Assembly: GCF_024679095.1 (NCBI RefSeq)
Contig: NW_026111663.1
Span: forward strand, 353,486 to 417,485
Reading direction: 5' to 3'
From: Eriocheir sinensis
Taxonomy: Eukaryota > Arthropoda > Malacostraca > Decapoda > Varunidae
DNA: 64,000 bases
The notes beneath the pieces are model-generated. The model had not been told where the DNA came from and made no database searches. It worked only from the letters and a program-made list of their open reading frames with translations. The translations under genes and the position numbers were made by a program. Below, in pieces: positions 1-11,537 of this stretch. Each line of letters starts with the position of its first letter. Within the stretch, counting starts at the first letter, position 1.

Positions 1-2302
1 TTTGAGGCATTGAAGGACACAAGGTTCCTTCTGCCCCAATCGGAAATGATAGCAAGGTCTGAGGTTAAGCGTTCTGCAGCCTCCAGTCTGGAGTCGTGTA
101 CTTCCTGTTGTGATGGTCTTCTATTGAAAGAAGCTGAATAATGCAGAGTGGAGTCGTCGGCGTATGAGTGGAAAGGACAGTTTGTTATGGAAAGAAGATC
201 ATTGATGAATAACAGGAAGAGAGTTGGTGATAGGACAGAGCCCTGTGGAACGCCACTGTTGAAAGGTTTAGGGGAAGAGCAGTGACCGTCTACCACCGCA
301 GAGACAGAACGGCCGGAAAGGAAACTGGAAATAAAGGAACAGAGAGAGGGATAGAATCCGAAAGAGGGCAGTTTAGAAAGCAAAGACTGGTGCCAGACTT
401 TATCGAAAGCTTTCGATATGTCTAGCGCAACAGAGAAAGTTTCACCGAAACGGCTAAGAGAGGATGACCAAGAGTCAGTTAAGAGAGCAAGAAGATCGCC
501 AGTAGAACGCCGCTTGCGGAATCCATACTGGGGATCAAATAGAAGGTTAGAAGTGGAAAGGTGCTCTTGAATCTTCCGGTTAAGGATTGATTCAAAAGCT
601 TTAGATAGACAGGAAAGGAAAGCTATAGGGCGGTAGTTTGAGGGATTGGAACGGTCACCCTTCTTATGCACAGGCTGTACAAAGGCATACTTCCAGCAGG
701 AAGGAAAGATAGATGTTGATAGGCAGACGCGAAAGAGTTTGACCAGGCAGGGTGTCAGCACAGAAGCACAGTTTAGCACAGAAGCACAGTTTTTAAGGAC
801 AATAGGAGGCACTCCATCAGGTCCATAAGCCTTCTGAGAGTTGAGACCAGAGAGGGCATAGAAAACATCATTTGGAAGAATCTTAATAACAGGCATAAGG
901 GAGTCAGAGGGGGGATGAGTAGGAGGAATATGCCCAGAATCGTCCAGGGTGGAGTTCTTACAAAAAGTTTGAGCGAAGAGTTCAGCCTTAGAGACAGACG
1001 AGACGGCAGTGCTGCCGTCAGGGTTAAGGAGAGGAGGGAAAGAGGAAGAAGTGAAATTGGAGGAGATATTTTTGGCTAGATGCCAGAAGTCACGGGAAGA
1101 ATTAGAAGAAGCAAGGTGTTGACATTTTCTGTTAATAAAAGAAGTTTTGGTAAGTCGGAGAATAGATTTGGCACGATTCCGGGCTGAAATGTAAAGATCA
1201 AAGTTAGTGGGAGTTCGAAGGCTCTGGAACCTTTTGTGAGCTGCCTCTCTATCTTTAATAGCACGAGAACAAGCGTGATTAAACCAAGGCTTTTTAGCAT
1301 GAGGAGTAGAGAAAGTACGTGCAATGTATGCCTCCATTCCAGAGACAATCACCTCTGTGATGCGCTGAACACACACAGAGGGGTCTCTCTCCTGGAAGTA
1401 GTAATCATTCCACGGGAAATCGGTAAAATACATCCTCAGGTCGTCCCACCGAGCTGAAGCAAAATGCCAGAAGCATCGCCTCTTCGGCGGGTCCAGAGGA
1501 TGTACAGGAGCGATAGGACAGGATACAGAAATAAGGTTATGATCGGAGGAGCCCAACGGAGAGAACAGTTTGACAGAGTAAGCAGAAGGATTAGAGGTAA
1601 GGAAGAGGTCTAGAATGTTGGGCCTGTCTCCAAGACGGTCGGGAATACGAGTAGGGTGCTGAAGCAACTGCTCTAGGTCGTTGAGGAGAGCAAAGTTGTA
1701 GGCTTGTTCACCAGGATGGTCAGTGAAAGAGGATGAAAGCCAAAGCTGGTGGTGAACATTGAAATCTCCCAAGATGGAGATTTCAGCAAAGGGAGAGTGA
1801 GTCAAGATGTGCTCCACTTTAGAGTTCAAATAGTCAAAGAATTTTACATAGTTAGTAGAGTTAGGTGAGAGATAAACAGCACATATATATTTAGTAACAG
1901 AATGACAATGAAGTCTCAGCCAGATAGTGGAAAATTCAGAAGAGTCAAGGTCGTGGGCACGAGAGCAAGTGATGTCGTTGCGCACGTAGGCGCAACATCC
2001 AGCTTTGGATTGAAATTTAGGATTGAGATAGTAGGAGGGAACAGAGTAGAGGTTGCTGTCAGTAGCCTCAGAAACCTGTGTTTCGGTGAGGAAGAGAAGG
2101 TGGAGTTTAGAGGAGGAGAGATGGTGTTCCACAGAATGAAAATTAGAACGAAGACCGCGAATGTTGCAGAAATTGATAAGGAGGAGGTTCGAGGAGTTAT
2201 CAGGATACCTCTCAAGTCGGCAGCCAGAAAGGGAGTCCTCCCTAGGGGAATTTATGGTCCCCCCCCAGGCGGGGACTCCGAGGCGGTGTTTTCGTTAGCC
2301 AT
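1..2302 (-). CDS. LINE copy A ORF: endonuclease-reverse transcriptase, partial
   Basis: Reading the minus strand from an ATG at 2302-2300, the frame encodes an APE-type endonuclease (GDFNVHH near 1765, SDHNLIS near 1535) and then reverse transcriptase ([12 protein letters not shown] near 250, YADDSTL near 150). It stays open to position 1, so the C-terminus lies outside the window. One break is visible: a run of eight G on the minus strand (about 2262-2269) puts the short N-terminal peptide out of frame with the endonuclease, most simply by homopolymer slippage. A 15-bp tandem duplication at about 767-796 adds five codons without breaking the frame. The protein would nick DNA and copy LINE RNA by target-primed reverse transcription. 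The same family recurs at 5984-7219 and 50309-53181. The domain order fits Jockey/CR1-like LINEs; the exact clade is not certain. Confidence 0.85.
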
Positions 2303-2510
2303 TTTGAATTTTGAATTTTGGTAGAAGGTGTGTGTGTTGTGTGAATGTAGTGTGGTGTAGAAAGAGAGAGGAAATGTCTTTAGAGAGCATGCTGAACTAC
2401 TCTCTGGTGTTGATGAGACAAAAGGTCATAATTTGGAGAATTTGGATGATATCCGCAACTGATTTTTTAAAGATTTTGCCCTACTTCCCTGTTCCCTATA
2501 CCTAATTTAA
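2303..2510 (-). other. Probable 5' UTR of LINE copy A
   Basis: This is the stretch upstream (minus strand) of the LINE start codon, ending near an A/C-rich run at about 2505-2530. It holds no ORF. Copies B and C are 5'-truncated, so the window offers no second copy to fix the true 5' end. Confidence 0.4.
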
Positions 2511-2605
2511 ACAACAACTAACCTAACCTAAATAATATATTGTATGTAAGTATATTTACAGTCTTTGCTATTATTCAAACAGGTATGCGGTCATTTCACC
2601 TACAT

Positions 2606-2872
2606 GCCATTTCGCCACACCATATGGAGTCATTTCGCCCAAAAGTCAATTCGCCCACACCATGGAGTCATTTCGCCCACAAGTCAATTCACCCACACCG
2701 TGGAGTCATTTCGCCCACAAGTCAATTCACCCACACTATGGAGTCATTTCGACCACAAGTCAATTCGCCCACACCATGGAGTCATTTCGCCCACAAGTCA
2801 ATTCACCCACACCATGGAGTCATTTCGCCCACAAGTCAATTCACCCACACCATGGAGTCATTTCGCCCAAGG
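2606..2872. repeat. 38-bp minisatellite, about 7 copies
   Basis: The unit contains CCCACACCATGGAGTCATTT and is 38 bp long. Because 38 is not a multiple of three and the unit has no stop on the plus strand, all three plus frames stay open and give overlapping His/Pro/Ser-rich translations. I treat these ORFs as repeat artefacts. A related CATGTGGG(C/T) motif appears in scattered form at about 3495-3545. Confidence 0.9.
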
Positions 2873-2879
2873 TTACCGG

Positions 2880-3560
2880 TGGTTCATTTACCTCTCACTT
2901 GTTTACCGCGCGTTTCAATGGGGTATATTCATTCTCAGCATGCGTCACCAGTGAATAGGCTATTGTGCCAAAACAGCTTAAACTATTCTTTCAGTTACCG
3001 GAAATTACCCGTGTTTCTCTGGGACTTGTGGATATCAGTTACCCTGCGATACAATGAGCAACACTGTTAATAAAAATGTAGCTGATCATTCTCGTTGTTT
3101 TATTTATTTATAAATGAGAGAAAATAATGCAGTGTAGAATATTCACTTACTGGGATGAACATGTACAGGGCGAGAGGTCATCATATCAACTGCTGAAAGG
3201 TTGCGCTCATCCCAAGGGCCCAGTGTGCAGCTGAATCTTACATGTATACGTATTTTTCGTAAAGGTTATTTAAGTAGGTTTCAAAGGTTTTAATTCTCTG
3301 TTAATATTCGGTACATGGATTTAATAAACTTACATATAGCTTTTATTTTTAATTTTCTACTTACCACTCGATAAAAGCCCCAACAAGCCGCCTCCTGCTG
3401 CACTGTTCTGGACTTCTGGTGCTAGCCTCTCGAAGTACACTCTATTTACATGGTACTTGACTACTTCAACAATGTGGACATGACATGGAACATGTGGGCG
3501 AATTGACTCTTACATGTGGGTCAACTGACTCTTATATATGGGCGTATGAGAAGATTGCGC
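2880..3560. other. Unassigned AT-rich stretch
   Basis: No supported ORF or recognised element. It carries AT-rich sequence and degenerate echoes of the upstream minisatellite. Confidence 0.4.
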
Positions 3561-3676
3561 CACTATAAACACTTGCCTGTGCCATGACGGGCTGGGGCCG
3601 AATACCATCCAGGCCCCTCAAGCAAGCCTACCGGCGCAATAGGCAGAGAAGGAAAAAATAAATAAATAAATAAACT
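3560..3676 (+). repeat. Possible SINE/LINE 3' end with (AAAT)n tail
   Basis: A short GC-rich block is followed by an (AAAT)n tail at about 3656-3676, the kind of simple-repeat 3' end left by L2/CR1-type retroposition. No promoter boxes or ORF are visible, so the family is unassigned. Confidence 0.35.
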
Positions 3677-3869
3677 CGGCTGTCTTGGTTGCTTAGAAAT
3701 AATCTACACAGCAAGAATATTCAACTGAAACCCACTGCAAATGCAAGATACCCTAGCCTCGTAAGTTGTCTTGCTACATCAACACAGACCTATGCATCCA
3801 TACACTTACTTGGCTTTGAGTCGCTCCCAAATTTTTTGCACCTGGTACACCGTCTTCGGTTCACCCCCC

Positions 3870-5385
3870 AACTCGGACCGGACCGGCACCAACCCGGACC
3901 ACACTAGTGGACCAGCTCGGACCATATCTAGATATCAATAAATAGAACAAAAGGTAAAAACAAGAACTTTAAAACAATAAAACTCACGCATCCAAGAATT
4001 GTGTTTGCAATTCATTATTAACAAACCTAAAATTACAAAAAAACTTAAAACAACAGGTTAAGAAATAAAAAATTAAAATGTAGTAGTTGAAAAACAAAGT
4101 ATAAAAAACCTTGAAACAATAAAATTCACGCATAACATTAAGACAATAACATTCACGGCAATGTAATGAGAAACTGCCTTTAGTAAGTTTTTAGCTTATC
4201 TATGGCCATTAGAAAATTGGTCCCAAAGTCTTATAAGTTGTCATGATGCTTGGCATATTTTGTTTTTTGGTGTCGCAATACCTTGCCAGCATTTAATAAA
4301 TGCATTTGTAGTGTTACGAGCCTTGCCTCATTATACAATGGTGTTATGAGTGAATATAAATTAGGTTGGCCTTTACGTGCTTTCAAATTAAGTATACAGT
4401 GCCAACCTTCATCATCATTATTTGTTCTGACACTCCTTGCAAACACACAACAAGCGGTGGGAGGCCATACCTTAGACCTCATCTGCGTAATGTTTACGTA
4501 CTCTAAAAGATTTAATAGTGGTTGTGACACATTTGCTTTTCTGTAAGCAGCAGGCACATGTGGTAACGAAAGCAATTGTCTTAAAAAATTGTATGTTTAA
4601 AAAATTGTATGTTTCATTGTCGTTTGTGTAGGCAGACTGAAGGCCGAGTTCATGGAGTTTCCTCCAGAGTGACAGACACAACCACGCATAACCACATCTG
4701 GAAAAACGTCTGGGATAGCCCGCCAAACACTTGCCTCAAAATCAAGTATTACTTCTTGAACTTTTAATTGTTCTCCCAGGATTTCTCATTTCGGTCTCAC
4801 AAGCTCTATGTTGCCAAAAACTGCATCCATCACACAGCAATGCCTCCTGCAAAATTATTAAATTAATTTATAATAAAGGCAATTAGACCACTTATCACTA
4901 TTTAAACTTTTCCTGATATTTTGTTTGATTTATTGTACTGCATCCTTTGCCTTCAGGAATAGTATATACTACTAAATATAGACTAGGGTATGCAAAAGGT
5001 TTATGTGATGAAATCGCCGGACGCTAGAACAATTTGTATAGAGTTCAGTAATTTACACTTATATGTTTAGTTTCCTTAATATAATAATAAATCAGGAAAA
5101 CTGCACAGGAAGCTGTAATCTCACCTGTCGGGGACGCACTATGTTTAGACAAACCAAACACTTGTCCATGATGTGCTTACTACGGTCTAGAGATGAAACC
5201 TGGGCTGGACGTGAGTGAGGGTGAGAAGATGATTCGGATGATTCACCTAAGGTTTGGATCTTGAGTTCGAGTTGGAATAAACGATGGTTTAAGTTTGTAA
5301 TAAAAATGGCGAAAGCTGGTGGTTCAGAATGGTCCGAGTTGGTTGAGATGACGGTCCGAGTTGGTATTTCAGACTGGTCCGAGTT
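3870..5385 (-). mobile_element. Decayed MULE-like DNA transposon
   Basis: The left end begins AACTCGGACC at 3870-3879 and the right end finishes GGTCCGAGTT at 5376-5385, an inverted pair. The same decamer or close variants recur just inside both ends (about 3890-3935 and 5328-5365), forming subterminal repeats. The interior holds MULE transposase remnants on the minus strand. No matching 8-9 bp target duplication was found. Apart from the transposase remnant the interior is AT-rich with no ORF. Confidence 0.55.
4231..4800 (-). pseudogene. MULE transposase C-terminal fragment
   Basis: Minus-strand translations in shifting frames give ILDFEASVWRAIPDVFPDV followed by a Cys-His region, then SLWRKLHELGLQSAYTND, then VRTNNDDEGWHCILN. 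This series is typical of the C-terminal part of MULE transposases (acidic-residue/Trp motif, then the TNN-x-EGWH block). The second part is open for 114 codons (4575-4231), while the earlier part lies in other frames. The DDE core upstream is not recognisable. It is a relic inside the 3870-5385 element. Confidence 0.65.
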
Positions 5386-5983
5386 AGACCTAACCTCCGT
5401 CTTCTGCTCCCCATAGCCAGCAACATTGAGCTGGAGGGCTATCCTCTCCCACGCCGATTTTTTTAAGCCCTACAACTCTCCCAGCAGTGCTCCTATTACT
5501 GATAATAGGTTCACTATTCACGAGTTATAATAATAGTTCTCGTTCGGGAGCGTTTAAAGGGCTGGCCCTTCGAGACACCAGCATGGAGGCTGCCTGCTGA
5601 ATGGAGATCATTGCTTGCTGTTAATGTTGCTGCTGGAAGTTCTGGAATGAAACTGGTGCCTGGCGGTGCTGCGGCCTCCGGGGCTCGGTCTTGGTTATGG
5701 CTGACTGCCAATCGCTTCAATTTCTGCTATATTTAATGTATGTCACTGTATCAAGCACTGTTTACATAAATATTAGCCACACTATATAATCCATTATAGA
5801 AATGTACCTAAATTGCATTAAGGTTTCGGTTTTCAACGTTTGTTTGATTTACGGTAGTACCAACGCTACACGGAAAGATAGCTTCGAAGGGGGAAGATAA
5901 TTAGGAACTGCGCATACCCTTTAGCGGAAACACACTAAGCGACGCTTCGACGAAGAGGGAAGAGCTTCATTGAGAATATGGCC
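5386..5983. other. No recognised feature
   Basis: A 68-codon minus-strand ORF (5720-5514) has no recognisable domain and low-complexity composition. I do not call it a gene. Confidence 0.4.
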
Positions 5984-7219
5984 GTTAGCCGTTTCGGTGA
6001 AACCTTTGCTATTGCGCTGGACATAGGGTCTGGCACAAATCTTTGCTTTGGAAACTACCTTCCTACGGTTTATATCCTTCTCTCTGTACTTTTACCTCCA
6101 GTTTCCTCTCTGAGCGTTCTATTTCTGCTGTGGTAGACGGTCACTGTTCTTCCCCCAAACCTATTAACAGTGGTGTCCCGCAGGGTTCTGTCCTACCTCT
6201 TACTCCAGAATCTGTCTGTTGTTCATTAATGATCTTCTTTCCAAAACGAACTGTCCTATCCATTCTTACGCCGATGACTCCACTCTGCATTACTCAACTT
6301 CTTTTAACCGAAGACCCACTCATCAAGAACTAAACGATTCCAGGCTGGAGGCTGCATAACGCTTAGCCTCAGACCTTACTATTATTTCCGATTGGGGCAA
6401 GAAGAACCTGGTGTCCTTCAACGCCTCAAAAACACAGTTTCTCCACCTATCCACTCGACACAATCTTCCACATATCTATCCCCTATTCTTCGACAACACT
6501 CATATATCACCTTCTTCAATACTAAACATCCTCGGTCTATCCTTAACTCAAAATCTCAACTGGAAACTTCGTATATCTTACTAAATCAGCTTCCTCGAGG
6601 CAAGGCGTTCTGTACCGTCCCCGCTAGATCTTCTCCCCCGCACAGATGCATTCCATTTACAGGGGCCTTGTCCGCCCTCGCATGGAGTATGCAACTCACG
6701 TGTGGGGGGGCTCCACCCACACAGCTCTCCTAGACAGAGTGGAGGCTAAGGCTTTTCGTCTCATCAGCTCTCCTCCTCTTACTGATAGTCTTCTACCTCT
6801 TAAATTCCGCCGCCATGTTGCCTCTCTTTCTATCTTCTATCGATATTTTCATGATGAATGCTCTTCTGAATATGCTAACTGCATGCCTCCCCCCCTCCTG
6901 CGGCCCCGCTGCACACGACGTTCTACTCATGCTCATCCCTATACTGTCCAAACCCCTTATGCAAGAGTTAACCAGCATCTCCATTCTTTCATCCCCTTCA
7001 CTTGTAAACTCTGGAAAAGCCTTCCTTCGTCTGTATTTCCTCCTGCCTCTGACTTGACCTCTTTCAAGAAGAGTGTATCAAGACACCTCTCCACCCGAAA
7101 TTGAGCTCTATTTTGGCTACTCTTTACTTTTACCTTTTATAGGAGCGGCGAGTAGCGGGCTTTTTTTGTACTCTTTTTGTTGCCCGTGAGCCGTGTCCTC
7201 TGATGTAAAAAAAAAAAAA
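5984..7219 (+). pseudogene. LINE copy C, 5'-truncated (RT fragment to poly-A)
   Basis: Plus-strand copy of the family seen at 1-2302. It begins inside the RT domain (near 5984), has lost about 16-18 bp around the invariant Asp block (near 6032), and has several frameshifts. The GVPQGSVL motif is visible at about 6171 and the conserved C-terminal region at 6646-7104, ending with a stop at 7102-7104. A 3' UTR and a run of 13 A (7207-7219) follow. 5' truncation with a poly-A tail is the classic product of target-primed reverse transcription. It cannot encode active protein. Confidence 0.9.
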
Positions 7220-7221
7220 TC

Positions 7222-7252
<31 letters not shown>

Positions 7253-7309
7253 TTTTATTAATAAATAATATTTGTTTCATAACAATTACAATGTTATTTG
7301 TTTTCAGTG

Positions 7310-7357
<48 letters not shown>

Positions 7358-7395
7358 ATATAATAATAATGGTAATAATAATAATAATAATAATA

Positions 7396-7434
<39 letters not shown>

Positions 7435-7456
7435 GTAATGATAATAATAATGATAA
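7219..7456. repeat. (AAT)n microsatellite, interrupted
   Basis: TAA/AAT triplet runs directly follow the LINE poly-A tail, with a unique island at about 7250-7310. The Ile-rich translations on both strands are artefacts. Confidence 0.95.
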
Positions 7457-7658
7457 TTTTCACCCCCCTCCCTAAGTCATGCATTGGTTCAGTATTAGAA
7501 AAAGTCTATTGGTGGAGTCCATGATTTTTTTACATTAATTTTATATATACTACTGCAACTCATAATATTTCATGATGAAGAAAATATTTTCAAACCCTCG
7601 AATGCTTTGACCACCAACGCCATCTACTGGGAGCAGTTGGAGTGATGTAAACAAACAA

Positions 7659-7890
7659 CAGCGCTCACACTCACAGCTGGATACACGACTCAGCGCTCAC
7701 ACTCACAGCTGGACACACGACTCAGCGCTCACACTCACAGCTGGACACACGACTCAGCGCTCACACTCACAGCTGGACACACGACTCAGCGCTCACACTC
7801 ACAGCTGGACACACGACTCAGCGCTCACACTCACAGCTGGACACACGACTCAGCGCTTACACTCACAGCGGGACACACGACCAGCGTTCA
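7659..7890. repeat. 32-bp minisatellite, about 7 copies
   Basis: Near-identical units contain GCTCACACTCACAGCTGG and GACACACGA. The last unit merges into the LINE coding sequence that follows, which has a similar GACACACGACCAGCG stretch. Confidence 0.9.
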
Positions 7891-8215
7891 CCTCCACCGC
7901 CTGCGCCTGGCCCCCGACCCTCTCTGCCCCTGGTGCAGAACCGTTGAGAAGGCCATTGAGCACCTCCTGCTGCACTGCCCCCGCCACCACTCCCAGCGAG
8001 TGCTGCTCCGACACCAACTCTGCGTCCTGGACGTGCCCACCTTTGACCTGCCTACGCTCCTGGCGGCGGCAGGAGTCCACACCTCACGGCAGGACTCAGT
8101 CATCCGCCTCACCTGCGACTTCCTCAGGATGACGGGGCAGCTGACGCGCCTGTGAAGCCGTCACAGGACGATACCAAGGCTCATGTGAGCGACTAGATCG
8201 CCGCGGCCCAAAACA
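7888..8215 (+). pseudogene. LINE 3' end: C-terminal zinc-knuckle-like tail
   Basis: The frame from 7888 encodes a Leu/His/Cys-rich tail ending at a TGA (8153-8155), with CPWC, then EHLLLHCPRHH. This C-x2-C...H...C signature follows RNase H in I/R1/Tad-like LINEs. A short 3' UTR ends in an AAC-rich run near 8215. The upstream RT and RNase H domains are absent and are replaced by the 32-bp array, so this is a fragment. It differs from the tail of the LINE at 20055. Confidence 0.65.
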
Positions 8216-8431
8216 ACAACACTCACAGCTGATGGAGTCCTCTCAGCTTGCCCTGGCAGGTAGTGATAAGCTGTAGTTAAGTAATTAATTGATAGCAAAT
8301 TTGGGTATGTCTTAGTTACTTTGTCTACAATCATAGCCTCAAGGTGAAATGAGCTTGAGCAGGCGATGATTAGGTACTGGTAGGCTGCAGTGTTTGGAAA
8401 TTATAGATGAATGAGAGGAATGAAAAAACAC

Positions 8432-9715
8432 CATTTCATTTCATTTCATTTCTAGGCGACCTGCCGAGGGCCACTCGGGTGGCATGATATGCGGGGGTTG
8501 TGCGGAGGATTCAAGGGGCCAGGACAGGATTAGGATAAGGGTTAGGATGAGGAAAGGTATTGTGATAGGGCCAAGATTAGGGAGATAATGATTGATGATC
8601 CTATTTATAAATGTGTCAAGAGTGGGACTATTAACTACCTTAGATGGGAGATAATTCCACTCTTGGATGCTGCGGGGAGAGAATGAATATTTGAATATAC
8701 TAGTGTTAGTCTGGTAAGTGTGGTATTTAAGGTTGTGGCTGCCACTAGTGGATCGTGTAGTTGTCGGGTGTAAATAAGTGTATGTTTATGTCTACTAAAT
8801 GTTTGTGATTTTATATAGCATTTGTTGTCTGTGTATTTGTCGTCGTGTTGCTAATGGATCAAGTTTTATGTCTTGTTTAAGCAAAGTGACTAATGTGGTG
8901 AGTCTGTAATCAAGTCTGGCCCGTCTTGCAGCTTTGTTTTGTAAGGCCTCTAATTTATTTATATTATTGTTAGTGTGTGGGTCCCAGACGGTGTCACAAT
9001 GTTCTATGTGTGGCCGAACGAGTGTCTTGTATGCAAGAATTTTGATGTTTGTGCTACACCTGCTAAGGTTCCTACGCAGGAACCCCAGGGCTCTGTGAGC
9101 TTTGGCCCTGATGCTGCTCACGTGTGTGTTCCATTGCATGTCTGCTGAGATGTGTACGCCCAGGTATTTGTGTGAAGAGATATTGTTTAGGTTTGTGTCA
9201 TTGAGTTTGTAAATGAAGGAATAGGTTTGTTAGTACAGGTGACACGGATGTGATGGCATTTGTCTGGTCTAAACGTCATCTGCCACTTGGCTTCCCAGTC
9301 TTTAAGTGCAGCTAAATCGTCCTGTAGCAAAGACAGTCATCCCTATCTAAAATGGGTCGATAAACTAAGCTGTCATCTGCAAAAAAGTCTAGTAGTAGAG
9401 GTAAATGATAGTGGGAGATCATTAATGTAAGAAAGGAAAAGAAGGGGGCCCAAGACGGTTCCTTGAGGTATCCCAGAAGTTACAGGAATAGATGAGGATT
9501 GACTACCATCAAGAACAACTCTTTGCTTGTGAGTAGTCAAAAACGTGGTAATCCAGTTAGAAAGTTGTCCTTGTATGCCATAGTATTCTGATTTAGCTAA
9601 CAGCCTTTGGTGGGGAACTTTGTGGAAGGCTTTGGTACAGTCAAGTATTATGGCGTCAACTTGTCATATTTTGGGGTTGTTAATCCCTAAGAGGTCAGCA
9701 TACCTTTACATCCCA
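8432..9715 (-). pseudogene. CR1/Jockey-like LINE relic (RT to 3' tail)
   Basis: On the minus strand the RT core is visible: [20 protein letters not shown] (about 9655-9595), [15 protein letters not shown] (about 9475) and [10 protein letters not shown] (about 9385). The C-terminal region LVRPHIEHCDTVWDPHT follows (about 9045-8985). The largest surviving frame is 9139-8795; others are broken. The 3' end is marked by a (GAAAT)n tail (8432-8452 read on plus as CATTT repeats), typical of CR1/L2-group LINEs. The 5' half is missing. Confidence 0.75.
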
Positions 9716-10868
9716 TATACTCATCCTGGTCACCAGAAATATTTTTTTTATATATTTTCCCTATGACTCAAAATGATCCCAGAACTATAAAAAAAAAAGT
9801 TATTTAAAGTTCAAAATCTCTATTTTTAAAAGTCCCGCTGGGCCTTTAAACTTGGCTCGCTGGGCGGTGCTGCCAGACGTACGATTTTTTTGTCGTTTAC
9901 CGATCTATTTATAGCTATAAATGATGATTCGCAATACGTATGTGTATAATGGGTGCCTATTCTCTTAAACAGACTTAAACAGATGCATGTTTTCATACAT
10001 AATTGATTACTTTTTTTCAAAATAAAGCAGTTTTATCACAGAATAATGTTATTCTTTATTTTCTAACACAACTATCCTTAATTGTTCATCAATCTCAGCG
10101 AGAGTTAGAGAGCTGTGACGCCTCCCTGCCATTGTGACTCAGAGACAAGTGATGGCCGGGGGCGGGGTAAGCAGCAGCGCGTGGGCAGTGAGAGAGGGGT
10201 TGGGGTGGGAGGGGAGACTCAAGCGTCTGTTCAAATGACGGGAAGCTGTGCTTATATTATGCTAAACACTTCCAGAAAAGTAATTCATGTAGCTAGAAGG
10301 CATTTTCAAGTAGAAGGCGAGAAAGGGATGAACATACTTGTACGTGATTGACCACAGGAAGTAACCTCTGATTTCACGTACTTGTTTTGACCACTTACGG
10401 GTTTTAGGGACCAAGTTGTATTTTGACGAATACACGGTCTTTCGACCTTCTTCATGTGATTCTTATCATTATTGAAAACGCAGACTGCATATAATATTAT
10501 TCTACGTATTTGCTGTTACAAAAATTTTTGTTGGTGTGAATGAACTCTCTTGAAGTGGGTTATGCTAGTCACCCATTTAAAAAAAAAAAATATTGCCTTC
10601 ATTTGATATATTTGATAATTTTTTTTGGCTTGTCTTATTTTTTCCTATACCCTACTATTAGGTAAATGCTCACAATTAGTATTCATATCAAACATTTATT
10701 TCACTAAAAGTGACACAAGATGGTCCTCAGCTCGAAAATGCATTTACTTGAATGGTCCAGACACGCATTTTTTACTATCCAGTACATACTGTTTTTACAG
10801 ATCCTTATTGCAATGCCTGGAGAGTGTGAAGAAATTTAAAAGTGATCATACCATCTCAGTTCTGCGGT
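9716..10868. other. AT-rich stretch without recognised genes
   Basis: Nothing codes convincingly here. The segment 9835-9900 contains GGTGCTGCCAGACGTACGA, loosely like a hAT end, but I found no matching right end, so it is not called. Confidence 0.3.
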
Positions 10869-11537
10869 ATGGCTGACCAATGGACTTTATCCAGCGATGA
10901 AGAAGAGGCTCAGTCTACTAGAAAGAAAGTAAAAACCTATACACGAAAGTTTCGTCCGGAATGGTCAACCCAGAAAGAATTCAAAGACTGGCTTTTGCCA
11001 CCCTCAAGAGACTCCAAACACCCAAAATGTTCTGTATGTATGAAAAGTGTTTCTTGTCATCGCTCAACCATAGACTTCACAACTAGTTGACGGGAAATCT
11101 CTTCAGTCTTGGCGCGCTGGCTTCGCGTAAGGGGCCGATTGTTATGGCGACTTTCACTGCGACAACTCAAACACACTCCGCGTTCTTACTCCGAATTTAA
11201 GTGGAAACAGGACGAAATCTTCAAGTTTTAGTGCATACAAGCAGGCAGGAGTGTCTCTAGAGTGATTTGGTCGAGGATTCAAGGTAACTTATATAAAATA
11301 GCACCATGCGTGCACTTTGAAAACGTTGTGTAAAAAATGGCAAATTTGCGTAACTTTAGGTTGAAATCTTTACGTAAAATGAATGATAACTGTAGGATAG
11401 TGAAGTCCACAGTTTTACGTATTAGGAAACAAGAAATGTACGTTTAGTTAGTGCCTACATGGCAACTCAGCTCAGTTCCCGCGTCGCCTAACTCGCCTTA
11501 GGCACGCAGTCAGCTGGGCACTTCCCCTCTGTAAAGC

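Noticed and set aside
7137..7524. Ile-rich ORFs on both strands
   Set aside because: Translations of the (AAT)n microsatellite.
9835..9900. hAT-like terminus (GGTGCTGCCAGACGTACGA)
   Set aside because: No inverted partner found within the following 6 kb, and no target duplication.
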